Origin: Modestobacter versicolor
GTDB lineage: Bacteria > Actinomycetota > Actinomycetes > Mycobacteriales > Geodermatophilaceae
Assembly (NCBI RefSeq): GCF_014195485.1
Contig: NZ_JACIBU010000001.1
Location: forward strand, 2,108,001 to 2,172,000
Direction of reading: 5' to 3'
Length of the DNA stretch: 64,000 nucleotides
A program made the position numbers and the translations under genes. Numbering within the stretch: position 1 is the first letter of the stretch; each line of letters starts with the position of its first letter. Below, in pieces: positions 39,836-48,449 of the stretch. The notes below the pieces were generated by a model. The model worked only from the letters and a program-made list of their open reading frames with translations, made no database searches and was not told the DNA's origin.

Positions 39836-41023
39836 TCACAGCTCCGGCTTGAGCTGCACCTTCACGTAGCCGTCGGACTTCTCCTGGAACGCCTTGTAGG
39901 CCGCCGGCGCCTCGGACAGCGGCAGCCGGTGGGTGGCGAACGTGTCCACGCCCAGCGGGTCGGCGTCGGTGAGCAGCGGCATGATCTCCGGGATCCAGCG
40001 CTTGATGTTCGCCTGCCCCATCCGCAGCTGGAGCTGCTTGTCGAACAGGGTGACCATCGGCATCGGGTCGGCCGCACCGCCGTAGACGCCGGAGATGGAG
40101 ATGGTGCCGCCGCGTCGGACGATGTCGATGGCGGAGTACAGCGCGTTGAGCCGGTCGACCCCTGCCTCCTTCATCACCGGGGCGGCGATCGCCCGCGGCA
40201 GCAGCCCGGCGGCCTTCTGCACGAACCCGGTCGCCGGCGAGCCGTGGGCCTCCATGCCGACGGCGTCGAGCACCGAGTCCGGCCCGCGCCCGTCGGTCAT
40301 GTCCCGGATGGCGTCCCCGAGGTCGTCCTCGTGGTCGCGCAGGTCGACGACCTCGACGCCGCGGGCCGCGACCCGGGCCAGCCGCTCGGGCACCAGGTCC
40401 ACCCCGATCACCCGGTACCCCTTGTGCTGGGCGATCCGGCAGGCGAAGTCGCCGATCGGGCCCAGCCCCAGCACGACGAGCGTGCCGCCGTCGGGGACGC
40501 CGGCGTACTCCACGCCCTGCCACGCGGTGGGGAGGATGTCCGAGAGGTAGGCGAAGCGGTCGTCCGACGGCCCGTCGGGCAGTTTGACGTGGGTGAACTG
40601 CGCCTGCGGCACCCGCAGGTACTCCGCCTGCCCGCCGGGGACCTCGCCGTAGAGCTTGGAGAAGCCGAACAGCGCCGCACCCGTCCCCTGCTCGCGCACC
40701 TGGGTCGTCTCGCACTGCGTGTACAGGTGCTGACGGCACATCCAGCAGTGCCCGCAGGAGATCTGGAACGGGATGGAGACCCGGTCGCCGACCCGCAGGT
40801 CACCGACCTCGGAGCCCACCTCGACGACCTGGCCCATCGCCTCGTGACCGAGCACGTCGCCCACGCCCATGAACGGCGCCAGCGGGTCGTAGAGGTGCAG
40901 GTCCGAGCCGCAGATGTTCGTCGTCGTCACCCGGATGACCGCGTCCGTGGGCTCCTGGACGAACGGGTCGTCCACGGTGTCCACCCGGACGTCCTGCTTG
41001 CCGTGCCAGGTCACTGCCTTCAT
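39836..41023 (-). CDS. Zinc-dependent alcohol dehydrogenase (formaldehyde dehydrogenase-like)
   Basis: 395-residue medium-chain dehydrogenase. Catalytic zinc ligands Cys in NICGSDLHLY and His/Glu in GHEAMGQVVEVG; structural-zinc cysteines in SCGHCWMCRQHLYTQC; NAD-binding GLGPIGDFACRIA. It resembles the glutathione-independent formaldehyde dehydrogenase group by DAVGMEAHG and its long C-terminal loops. ATG 41023 follows GGAG. It is the nearest same-strand gene to the nitrile hydratase operon, 112 bp downstream, but there is no evidence of a shared pathway. Confidence 0.9.
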   Translation of the reverse strand: MKAVTWHGKQDVRVDTVDDPFVQEPTDAVIRVTTTNICGSDLHLYDPLAPFMGVGDVLGHEAMGQVVEVGSEVGDLRVGDRVSIPFQISCGHCWMCRQHLYTQCETTQVREQGTGAALFGFSKLYGEVPGGQAEYLRVPQAQFTHVKLPDGPSDDRFAYLSDILPTAWQGVEYAGVPDGGTLVVLGLGPIGDFACRIAQHKGYRVIGVDLVPERLARVAARGVEVVDLRDHEDDLGDAIRDMTDGRGPDSVLDAVGMEAHGSPATGFVQKAAGLLPRAIAAPVMKEAGVDRLNALYSAIDIVRRGGTISISGVYGGAADPMPMVTLFDKQLQLRMGQANIKRWIPEIMPLLTDADPLGVDTFATHRLPLSEAPAAYKAFQEKSDGYVKVQLKPEL

Positions 41024-41134
41024 GGGGCTCCACTCGTCGGGACGACGCCCGAACGTGCCGCCCTCCCTGCCGTGCCCACTCCTGACCGGAACGAACGGCG
41101 GCTTCCACGGGGTGGGAGCGGCACGGCGCCCTGG

Positions 41135-41725
41135 TCAGACGGCGGCGGTGCCGATCAGCCCCTTGCGGGTCACGAGCGCGGCGAGGTCGTCCTCCGCCAG
41201 TTCCGCGGTGCCGGCCGGCCGGCGGGGCAGCACCATGTACCGCGACTCCGCGCTGGCGTCCCACACCGCGACGGCGGTGCCCGCCGGCAGCTCGAGCCCG
41301 AACTCGGCCAGCACCCCGCGCGGATCGCGGACCACCCGCGAGCGGTAGGCCTCGCTCTTGTACCAACCCGGCGAGGGTCCCAGCAGCGCGATCGGGTAGC
41401 AGGAGCACAGCGTGCAGACGACGACGTTGTGCTCCCGCTCGGTGTTGGCCACCACCTTGAGCCGCTGCTCCTGCAGGCCGCCGGCCATCGAGAGCCCGAC
41501 CTCGCGGACGGCGCTGTTCGCGTCGGTCAGCAGCCGCTCGGCGAAGCCGGGGTCGACCCACGCCCGGGCCACGATCCGGGCGCCGTTGGCGGGGGTGCCG
41601 CCGGCGAGGAACTCGTCGATGCGGGTGTCGACCTCCCCGGCGTCCAGCAGGCCGCGGGACTCCAGCAGCGCCTCGACGTGCCGGACCTGCGCTGCGATGG
41701 TCGAACTGGCGTGGTCGTCGCTCAC
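41135..41725 (-). CDS. Nitrile hydratase/thiocyanate hydrolase alpha-type subunit
   Basis: 196-residue metal-binding subunit with the claw motif VCTLCSC (Cys104, Cys107, Cys109). Thr in second position indicates the cobalt type. Flanking residues SCYPIALLGPSPGWYKSEAY differ from the classic PWPVLGLPPNWYK of NHase. The enzyme hydrates a nitrile to an amide, or hydrolyses thiocyanate. GTG 41725 forms GTGA with the beta-C gene. Cys107 and Cys109 are expected to be oxidised post-translationally. Confidence 0.85.
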   Translation of the reverse strand: MSDDHASSTIAAQVRHVEALLESRGLLDAGEVDTRIDEFLAGGTPANGARIVARAWVDPGFAERLLTDANSAVREVGLSMAGGLQEQRLKVVANTEREHNVVVCTLCSCYPIALLGPSPGWYKSEAYRSRVVRDPRGVLAEFGLELPAGTAVAVWDASAESRYMVLPRRPAGTAELAEDDLAALVTRKGLIGTAAV

Positions 41726-42012
41726 CGGGGCTCCTCGGCAGGGGTCAGGTAGTCGTCCCACAGCTCGACGGTGACCGTGTGGTCGCCGGCGCCGAACAGG
41801 TCGGCGGCGGCGAACCGCACGTGCCAGACCGGCTGCGCGTCGCCGGCCACACCGCGGGCGCGGTCGTCGGCCAGCGGGTGCCGCCCGGCGCGCTCGACCA
41901 CGACGCCGACCGCCCCGCGGGCGTAGCGCGGCAGCCGGGTGTGCCCGGCGGGGTCGGTGGCCCGGGTGCGCACCCGGTCGCCCGGGGCGAACCGGTCAGT
42001 GCCCGTGCTCAT
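41722..42012 (-). CDS. Nitrile hydratase beta subunit, C-terminal part (separate gene)
   Basis: 96-residue stand-alone homologue of the C-terminal SH3-like half of NHase beta: FAPGDRVRTRATDPAGHTRL, PRYARGAVGVV and YPT-like end VTVELWDDYLTPA. It is separated from its N-terminal partner, whose stop codon lies 16 bp inside this gene. ATG 42012 is in-frame for a complete small protein. Thiocyanate hydrolase and toyocamycin nitrile hydratase have such split beta subunits. Confidence 0.82.
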   Translation of the reverse strand: MSTGTDRFAPGDRVRTRATDPAGHTRLPRYARGAVGVVVERAGRHPLADDRARGVAGDAQPVWHVRFAAADLFGAGDHTVTVELWDDYLTPAEEPR

Positions 42013-42292
42013 CGCCGGCCAGCTCCTCCGGCGTCGCCACGCCCTTCTCCGCCAGCAGCGTGGTGATCGCGGCGAACCACCGCTCGTAGTAGGAGGCGGC
42101 CAGGTACTGCTGCACCGGCAGTCGCTCCTGGGCGTCGCGGAACTCGTCGAGGTCGTAGACGCCCCGCTTGATGAGCGCGCCGTTGAGAGCGAAGACGTGC
42201 GCCTCCCAGTCGGCGTGGAACGGCGGCTCGTCGGGCTCCTCGACGACCGGCGGGAACCCGGCCATGCCACCCACGTCGTTGATCCGGCTCAT
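41996..42292 (-). CDS. Nitrile hydratase beta subunit, N-terminal part (separate gene)
   Basis: 98-residue protein matching the N-terminal half of NHase beta: INDVGGMAGFPPV, EPPFHADWEAHVFALNGALI and YLAASYYERWFAAITTLLAE. It overlaps the C-terminal-part gene by 17 bp and the upstream Nudix gene by ATGA. It ends in a His-rich GDEHGH tail that could bind metal, perhaps to load cobalt; that is inference. Confidence 0.82.
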   Translation of the reverse strand: MSRINDVGGMAGFPPVVEEPDEPPFHADWEAHVFALNGALIKRGVYDLDEFRDAQERLPVQQYLAASYYERWFAAITTLLAEKGVATPEELAGDEHGH

Positions 42293-42831
42293 CGTCCCGC
42301 CCCCGTCGCCTCGGTGACCAGCAGCAGCGCGTAGGCCGCGACCGTCGTGGCGTCGTCCACCGCCCCGCTGCGGACCAGCTCGGCGAGCTCGGCCCTCGGC
42401 ACCAGCCGGTGCACCATGTCGGCCTCGGTCGGCTCCCGGTCGGTCGGGCCGGCGGTGAGCTCCTCGGCGAGGAAGACGTCGAAGCCCTGGCTGGAGAAGC
42501 CGTTGGCGGTCGACAGGTGCCCCAGCCGGGTCAGCCGGCCGGCGCGCAGGCCGGTCTCCTCGCGCAGCTCGGCCCGGGCCAGGTCGGCCAGCGGGCCGCT
42601 GCGCCCGGCGGGCCAGCCGCCCATCGGGAACTCCAGCGTGCGGCGGCCCACCGGGTAGCGGTGCTGCTCGACCATCCAGAAGCCGTCGCCGTCCCGGGGC
42701 ACCACGACGGCGAAGTCGGGCTTGTCGACCACCGCGTAGACACCGGACCGGCCGTCGGCCAGCTCGACCTCGTCCTCGCGGAGGGTCAGCCAGGCGTTGG
42801 AGTAGACGGTCCGGCTGGAGAGCTGGCGCAC
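42289..42831 (-). CDS. Nudix hydrolase (ADP-ribose pyrophosphatase-like)
   Basis: About 180-residue Nudix hydrolase. The Nudix box is seen in GGWPAGRSGPLADLARAELR with REETGL after it; the basal Glu of the AELREETGL form is kept. ADP-ribose-type features include VEQHRYPVGRRTLEFPMGG. GTG 42831 is preferred because CATGCT lies 6 nt upstream; GTG 42849 gives 186 aa. The ATGA overlap puts it at the head of the nitrile hydratase operon, an unexpected partner for an NAD-related enzyme. Confidence 0.88.
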   Translation of the reverse strand: MRQLSSRTVYSNAWLTLREDEVELADGRSGVYAVVDKPDFAVVVPRDGDGFWMVEQHRYPVGRRTLEFPMGGWPAGRSGPLADLARAELREETGLRAGRLTRLGHLSTANGFSSQGFDVFLAEELTAGPTDREPTEADMVHRLVPRAELAELVRSGAVDDATTVAAYALLLVTEATGAGR

Positions 42832-42859
42832 CCCTGGAGCATGCCCCACGGGCCGGGGG

Positions 42860-43279
42860 TCAGGGCCAGATGGAGGCGATGATGATCGCCGAGACCGCCA
42901 GCGTCGACGCCGCGCTCACCAGGCTGGCGGGGTGGAACGGCACCTGCACCAGCATGTGGCCGAGCTTGCCCGGGGTGAGCACGTCGAGCACCAGGAACGC
43001 GACCACCTGCAGCGCGATCCCGACGAGGCCGAAGACGACGGTGTCGGCCAGAGCGTCGCCGAACCCGCTCGTGCCGTTGGTCCAGATGGTGGTGAAGGCG
43101 ATCGCGCCCTGGCCGAGGAAGACCGCCGCGAGGGCGATGCCGGCGTTGACCGACCGCTCCTCGTAGATGTGCTTGGCCAGGTGGCCGGGGGTGAGCAGGT
43201 CGAGGACGACGGCGCCCACGATCAGGAGCAGGATGCCGATGCCGGTGTAGGCGACGGCGTATCCGATGCTGGCCAGCAC
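42860..43279 (-). CDS. DUF350 membrane protein
   Basis: 139 residues with four membrane helices (AVAYTGIGILLLIVGAVVLD; SVNAGIALAAVFLGQGAIAF; TVVFGLVGIALQVVAFLVLD; SAASTLAVSAIIIASIWP) and the family repeats LDLLTPGHL and LDVLTPGKL. GTG 43279 has GGAGG at 6-nt spacing, so the longer open frame upstream is not needed. DUF350 proteins are often near polyamine and carbonate genes; here no partner is evident. Confidence 0.85.
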   Translation of the reverse strand: MLASIGYAVAYTGIGILLLIVGAVVLDLLTPGHLAKHIYEERSVNAGIALAAVFLGQGAIAFTTIWTNGTSGFGDALADTVVFGLVGIALQVVAFLVLDVLTPGKLGHMLVQVPFHPASLVSAASTLAVSAIIIASIWP

Positions 43280-43506
43280 AGAGGACCTCCGGGGTCGGGA
43301 CGGCGGAGCGCGCCCCGGGAGCCTAGGGGCAGCACCCGCCCGACGTCTCAGCCCTGCCCCGGCGACGCGCCCCCGACCTGTGGCGGGAGCCGCTCGACCC
43401 CCGGTCCGGACAGCTCCGGGAGCACCTGCCGGCGCCCGGTCGCACGAGGGGCGAGCGCCACGCCCCGCACCGGAACACCGCCGCGCCCTCCCGCGCTGCA
43501 CCTGCC

Positions 43507-44619
43507 GTGACCGACGCACTCACCCTCTTCGACGACGTCGTCCCGGCCGAGGTCCCCGTCGACAGCCGGCTGCTGCAGGTGCGCACCGTCTACGCCGAGC
43601 CCGCGGCGGCCGCCTCACCGCGCGGTCGGCAGGTGCTGGCCCGCTTCCCCGGCGCCGAGCTGGTCGAGGTGCCCTCGCACTGGCAGATCCCCGACCTGCA
43701 CGGCAACGAGGGCAACGTCGAGCGCTGGGTGCGGGTCAAGACCGAGACGCTGGTGCTCGGGGTGAAGAAGTCGGTGTCGGTGCGGCCCAACGGGCGCTCG
43801 GCGGACTTCATCGCACCGTCCACCGCGAACGGCTGCGCGATGGCCTGCGCCTACTGCTACGTGCCCCGGCGCAAGGGCTACGCCAACCCGATCACCGTCT
43901 TCACCAACATCGAGCAGATCACCGGGGCCGTGCGCCGCCACGTGGCCCGCCAGGGCGTCAAGCCCGAGCCGAACGAGTGCGACCCGGCCAGCTGGGTCTA
44001 CGACCTCGGCGAGAACAGCGACTGCTCGGTCGACGCGCTGGTCAGCGACAACATCGCCGACCTCGTCGCCACCTTCCGCGAGCTGCCGACCGCCAAGGCG
44101 TCCTTCGCCACCAAGTTCGTCAACCGCCAGCTGCTCGACCTCGACCCGCAGGGCCGCACCCGGGTGCGCTTCTCGCTGATGCCCGACGCCGACGCCAAGC
44201 TGCTCGACGTGCGCACCAGCCGGGTCGACGAGCGGATCGCCGCGGTCGACGACTTCGTCGCGGCCGGCTACGAGGTGCACCTCAACTTCTCCCCGGTGGT
44301 GCTGCGCGACGGCTGGGAGGCCGACTGGACGGCGCTGCTCCAGCAGCTGGACGACGAGCTGTCCGACGCCGCGAAGGCCCAGGCGGCCACCGAGGTGATC
44401 ATGCTGACCCACAACGAGCAGCTGCACGAGGTCAACCTGGGCTGGCACCCGCAGGCCGAGGAGCTGCTGTGGCGGCCGGAGCTGCAGCAGCCGAAGGTCA
44501 GCCAGAACGGCATGCGCAACGTGCGCTACCGCAACGACGTCAAGCGGGCCGGGGTCGACCGGCTGCAGCAGCTGATCGGGCAGCACGCCCCGTGGCTGCG
44601 GGTCCGGTACGCGTTTTGA
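43507..44619 (+). CDS. Spore photoproduct lyase family radical SAM protein
   Basis: 370 residues with the SPL-type cluster motif C-x3-C-x2-C in NGCAMACAYCYV (Cys110, 114, 117), then a radical SAM barrel and FATKFVNRQLL, and the C-terminal family regions VHLNFSPVVLRDGWEADW and VIMLTHNEQLHEVNLGWHP. SPL repairs spore photoproduct in UV-treated spores; a homologue in an organism with no sign of spores here may repair another UV lesion. The SPL C-terminal reactive Cys (near 140 in B. subtilis) is not clearly conserved: CDPASW near residue 157 is the closest candidate. Confidence 0.88.
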   Translation: MTDALTLFDDVVPAEVPVDSRLLQVRTVYAEPAAAASPRGRQVLARFPGAELVEVPSHWQIPDLHGNEGNVERWVRVKTETLVLGVKKSVSVRPNGRSADFIAPSTANGCAMACAYCYVPRRKGYANPITVFTNIEQITGAVRRHVARQGVKPEPNECDPASWVYDLGENSDCSVDALVSDNIADLVATFRELPTAKASFATKFVNRQLLDLDPQGRTRVRFSLMPDADAKLLDVRTSRVDERIAAVDDFVAAGYEVHLNFSPVVLRDGWEADWTALLQQLDDELSDAAKAQAATEVIMLTHNEQLHEVNLGWHPQAEELLWRPELQQPKVSQNGMRNVRYRNDVKRAGVDRLQQLIGQHAPWLRVRYAF

Positions 44620-44727
44620 TCCAGAACCAGAACCGAACGGTCTCGCATCCCACGGCCGGCGGTCGGGTGTGGGATCGTGGCCAGCCAGAGGCCGGCCGGA
44701 CCTGCCTCGTTCCCGTGGGGAGGGGCA

Positions 44728-46389
44728 GTGCGGTCTGAGTGGAGCGCCGTCCTGGCCGCCCCCGCGCTGCTGGAGGCGCTGCCGGACACCGTCGTGGTCG
44801 CCGACCGCGAGGGTCGCGTCGCGTACGTGAACCCCGCGGTCACGACCCTGCTGGGCCACCGACCGGCGGACCTGCTCGGTCGGCCGCTGACGGTGCTGAT
44901 GCCGGAGCGTCTCCAGCGCGGCCACGGGGCCGGTTTCGCCCGGTACCGGGAGACCGGTCGCGGCGAGCTGGTCGGGGCCACCACGCGGGTGCCGGCCCAG
45001 CACGCCGACGGGCACGAGGTGCCGATCGACCTGACGCTGGCCCGGCTGGCCCCGGACGGCCAGGACGCGGACGGCGCCCTGGTCGTGGCCGTCCTGCGCG
45101 ACGCCAGCGCGACGATCCTGCTCGAGCGGCAGTTCCAGGTGAGCCGCTACCTGGCCGCCATCCAGCGGGTCACCGCGGCGCTGACCGAGGCGCCCGACGC
45201 CGACGCCGCCTTCCAGCAGCTGCTGCCGACGCTGTGCACCGAGCTCGACTGGGACGCAGCGACGATCTGGCAGCCCGACGAGCTCGCGGGCCGTCTCCGG
45301 TACGCCGGGGTCTGGACCGCACCCGGGGCCGAGGTGCAGGCGCTGCACGCCGAGGCGCTGCTGCTCTCGTTCCGCCGCGGCGAGGGGCTCCCCGGGACGA
45401 CGTGGCAGCGGCGCGAGCCGGTCGTCTTCGAGGACCTGTGGTCCGAACCGCGCTTCCTGCGCCGGGCGAGCGCACGGGCCGACGGCGTGCGCACCGGCCT
45501 GGCCTTCCCGGTGCTCCACGGGGACGCCCTGCTCGGCGTCTGCGAGCTGTTCTCCCGGGCACTGCGACCCGTGCCCGAGGAGCTGCTCGACGTGCTGGCG
45601 ACGGCCGGCCGGCAGATCGGGCAGTTCCTGAGCCGCCTGCGTGCGGAGTCGCAGGTCCGCTCGCTCGCCGACACCCTGCAGCGCAGCCTGCTGCCACCCA
45701 CCCTCCCGGCGGTGCCGGGCGTGCAGCTGGCGGCCCGTTACGTGCCCGGCGGCCAGGGGCTGCTGGTCGGCGGCGACACCTACGACGTGCTGCCGCTGCC
45801 TGACGGCCGGTGGCTGGTCCTCATCGCCGACGTCTGCGGCAAGGGCGCCGAGGCGGCGGGCACGGCGGCCCTCGCGCGGCACACGGCCCGGGCCGCCGCG
45901 ACCACCGGGTCGGGCCCGGCCGACGTGCTCGGGGCGGTGAACTCGGCGCTGATCCGGGAGGCCGTCCGGGGCCCGCTCCGGTTCGTCACGGCCTGCTGCC
46001 TGCTGCTCCGCCCGCACGAGGGAGGCGTCTCCGCTCGGCTGAGCATCGCCGGCCACCCCCGCCCGGTGCTGCGTTCGGCCAGCGGGCCGTGCACCGAGGT
46101 CGGCACCCCGGGACGCCCGCTCGGGGTGGCCGCCGAGACGCAGTACGCCGAGAGCGACCTCGAGCTGCCCGCTGGCAGCACCCTCGTGCTCTACACCGAC
46201 GGCGTGACCGAGGCCCGGGATGCCGACGGCGCGCAGTTCGACGAGGCCGGCCTGCTCGCCGTGCTGGCGGGCGGTCCGGGGCACTCGGCGGAGGAGACGG
46301 TGGAGGCGGTGCAGGCCGCCGTCGACCGGCACCGGCAGCGCTCCCCCCACGAGCGGGACGACCTTGCCGTGCTCGCCCTCCGGTGCTGA
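44728..46389 (+). CDS. PAS-GAF-SpoIIE protein phosphatase
   Basis: 553-residue cytosolic signalling protein: a PAS domain (residues about 8-120, VVVADREGRVAYVNPAVTTL), a GAF-like domain (about 150-300), and a PP2C/SpoIIE phosphatase domain with LLPPTLPAVPGVQLAARYVP, GGDTYDVLPL, IADVCGKGAEAAGTAALAR and DGVTEARDADG as metal-binding motifs. It likely dephosphorylates an anti-anti-sigma factor. GTG 44728 has GGAGG close by; an upstream in-frame ATG 44677 lacks one. It follows the SPL-like gene by 109 bp and overlaps the LLM gene by 7. Confidence 0.9.
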   Translation: MRSEWSAVLAAPALLEALPDTVVVADREGRVAYVNPAVTTLLGHRPADLLGRPLTVLMPERLQRGHGAGFARYRETGRGELVGATTRVPAQHADGHEVPIDLTLARLAPDGQDADGALVVAVLRDASATILLERQFQVSRYLAAIQRVTAALTEAPDADAAFQQLLPTLCTELDWDAATIWQPDELAGRLRYAGVWTAPGAEVQALHAEALLLSFRRGEGLPGTTWQRREPVVFEDLWSEPRFLRRASARADGVRTGLAFPVLHGDALLGVCELFSRALRPVPEELLDVLATAGRQIGQFLSRLRAESQVRSLADTLQRSLLPPTLPAVPGVQLAARYVPGGQGLLVGGDTYDVLPLPDGRWLVLIADVCGKGAEAAGTAALARHTARAAATTGSGPADVLGAVNSALIREAVRGPLRFVTACCLLLRPHEGGVSARLSIAGHPRPVLRSASGPCTEVGTPGRPLGVAAETQYAESDLELPAGSTLVLYTDGVTEARDADGAQFDEAGLLAVLAGGPGHSAEETVEAVQAAVDRHRQRSPHERDDLAVLALRC

Positions 46390-47414
46390 CCCCTCGCCTC
46401 TCGCTGCTCGACCGGGCGCGCACCCGCTCCGGCGAGCCCGACCCCGACGCCCTGGCCGGCACCGTCGAGCGCGCGGTCGCCGCCGAGCGGCTGGGCTACG
46501 CGCGCTTCTGGGTGGCCGAGCACCACGGCGTGCCCGGCATCGCCGGGTCCGCGCCCGCGGTGCTGCTGGCCGCGGTCGCCGGCCGGACGACGACCGTCCG
46601 GCTCGGCTCGGCCGGCGTGATGCTCCCGCACCACCAGCCGCTGGTGGTCGCCGAGCAGTTCGCGACGGTGTCGGCGTTCGCCCCGGGCCGGGTCGATCTC
46701 GGGCTGGGCCGCTCCCCCGGCTTCACCCCGCCGGTGCGCCGGGCCCTCCGGGAGACCGAGCGGGACTTCGCCGCCGACCTGGCCGAGCTGCGCGCCTACC
46801 TCACCGGGACGGCGGAGGTCACCCTGCACCCGCAGCCCGCCGGCCCGGTGCCGATGCACGTGCTGGCCACCGGCTCGGGGCTGGCGGTCGCCGCGGAGCT
46901 GGGCCTCCCGGTCATCGTCGGCGGCCCGCTGCTCGGCGTGGCCGGCGACCCCGAGCCCGGGCTGGCCGCGCTGGCCGGCTACCGGCGGGCGTTCCGGCCC
47001 TCCGCGCAGCAGCCCGAGCCCCGGGTGTCGGTCAGCCTGGACGTCCTGGTGGCCGACACCGCCGCCGAGGCCGCCGAGCTGCTGCTGCCCGAGGCGTGGG
47101 CGATGGCCCGGGCGCGCACCGAGGGCGCCTTCCCCGCGCTGGAGCCGGTCGCCGCCGTCCGGGCGCGCTCGATGACGGCGCGGCAGGAGCAGTACGTGGA
47201 GCAGACGCTCGCCGCGGCGATCGCCGGGACGCCGGCGCAGGTGGAGAGCCGGCTGGCCGAGCTGCTCGACCGCACCGGGGCAGCCGAGCTGGTCGCCTCC
47301 AGCAGCACCTTCGACCGCGCGGCGCTGGCCGCCTCCGACGCCTCGCTCGCCGAGCTGTTCGATCAGCCCACCGTCGGCAGGGCACCGGCGATGGCGTCGC
47401 CGTCCCGGCCGTAG
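46383..47414 (+). CDS. LLM class flavin-dependent oxidoreductase
   Basis: 343-residue TIM-barrel flavoprotein of the luciferase-like monooxygenase type: FWVAEHHGVPGIAGSAPAVL, LGSAGVMLPHHQPLVVAEQF, GRVDLGLGRSPGFTPPVRRA and PMHVLATGSGLAVAAELGLP are the family signatures. Probably FMN- or F420-dependent; which cofactor cannot be told. GTG 46383 overlaps the phosphatase stop by 7 bp. The 3' end overlaps the convergent App1-type gene by 52 bp. Confidence 0.88.
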   Translation: MLTPRLSLLDRARTRSGEPDPDALAGTVERAVAAERLGYARFWVAEHHGVPGIAGSAPAVLLAAVAGRTTTVRLGSAGVMLPHHQPLVVAEQFATVSAFAPGRVDLGLGRSPGFTPPVRRALRETERDFAADLAELRAYLTGTAEVTLHPQPAGPVPMHVLATGSGLAVAAELGLPVIVGGPLLGVAGDPEPGLAALAGYRRAFRPSAQQPEPRVSVSLDVLVADTAAEAAELLLPEAWAMARARTEGAFPALEPVAAVRARSMTARQEQYVEQTLAAAIAGTPAQVESRLAELLDRTGAAELVASSSTFDRAALAASDASLAELFDQPTVGRAPAMASPSRP

Positions 47415-48334
47415 ACCACCGGCACCTCGCCGAACCGCTCCAGCGCCGCCTCCGCGCGGGAGACGTCGCGCAGCAGCACCGCGCGCACGTGCTCCGGCCG
47501 CGCGCGGGCGAACTCCTCGTACAGCGCGGGGTCGTGCTCGGTGGTGTCGCCGACCAGCGTCCAGCGCACGCCGGGCAGGTCCTCGGTCAGCCGCCGCAGC
47601 GCGGCCCGCTTGTGCGCCTGCCCGTCGCGGAACCACCGGGTCGGCGTCGGGCCCCAGTCGGTGAGCAGCAGGGCCCCCGGCGGGTAGCCGCTGGACTCCA
47701 GGAACCGGCCGAGCGGCCCGGCCAGGTTCCACGGCCCGTTGCTCAGGTAGACGACCGGCACGTGCGGCGCCCCCGAGGTGAGCTCGCGCAGCAGCCCGAC
47801 CATGCCGGGCACCGCCTGCCGCCGGGTCATCGGCTGCACGAACGTGCGCCAGGCCGCGCGCAGCGGGGTGGCGATCCCGGTGACCAGCACGGTGTCGTCG
47901 ATGTCGCAGACCACCCCGCGGGCGGCGTCCGGCGAGGCGAGGTGGACGGTGCCGGTGGCCGACCGCTCCCCCGCCGCCAGCCGCACCGGGAGCGCCCCGG
48001 CGTCGGGCAGGTCGACCTCGAGCGTGGCGTCGACCAGGCCGTCGTCGTCGCTGCGGACGACGGTGCGCTGCCCGGCGACCTCGACCACCACCTCCGCGCC
48101 CGGGCTCTCCAGGGTCAGGAAGCGCTGCCAGCCGGGCACCGCGGCCCGCCGCTCCTCCGGGTGCGCACCGGGCGGGGCGAGCAGCACCCGGCCGAGCACC
48201 CGCACCCGCCCGCCGCTGCCGTAGCCGGGATGGGCGAGCACCGCCGGTGTCCACCCCGCGCGGCGGGCCAGCCGGGAGGCGAGGTCGCGGAGGGCGCCGT
48301 CCGCGCGGCGGGCCAGGGCGGGGAACGTGGGCAC
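47363..48334 (-). CDS. App1-type phosphatidate phosphatase domain protein (DUF2183)
   Basis: 323-residue HAD-like phosphatase: catalytic DxDxT in VVCDIDDTVLVTG, then FVQPMTRRQAVPGM, VVYLSNGPWNLAGPLGRFLE and LVGDTTEHDPALYEEFA. The yeast App1 family dephosphorylates phosphatidate; bacterial relatives probably act on a phospholipid or other phosphate. GTG 48334 follows CAGGCT by 6 nt. The 3' end overlaps the LLM gene by 52 bp. Confidence 0.85.
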   Translation of the reverse strand: MPTFPALARRADGALRDLASRLARRAGWTPAVLAHPGYGSGGRVRVLGRVLLAPPGAHPEERRAAVPGWQRFLTLESPGAEVVVEVAGQRTVVRSDDDGLVDATLEVDLPDAGALPVRLAAGERSATGTVHLASPDAARGVVCDIDDTVLVTGIATPLRAAWRTFVQPMTRRQAVPGMVGLLRELTSGAPHVPVVYLSNGPWNLAGPLGRFLESSGYPPGALLLTDWGPTPTRWFRDGQAHKRAALRRLTEDLPGVRWTLVGDTTEHDPALYEEFARARPEHVRAVLLRDVSRAEAALERFGEVPVVYGRDGDAIAGALPTVG

Positions 48335-48449
48335 CCGGGCAGCCTGCCACCGGCCGGACACGCGTGCCGATGTGGTTCCGCTCGGGGGCGGCCTGTGCCA
48401 CGGTCGCCGCTCGGAGCACGTCCGCCCACCCGCCAACCTGGAGGCCCCG

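Noticed and set aside
44646-44677. Weak hairpin (ATCCCAC/GTGGGAT) after the SPL-like gene
   Set aside because: Only seven pairs with a 17-nt loop; not strong enough to call a terminator.
44677-44727. Upstream ATG 44677 as start of the SpoIIE phosphatase
   Set aside because: No Shine-Dalgarno, while GTG 44728 has GGAGG; could still be right if the mRNA begins there.
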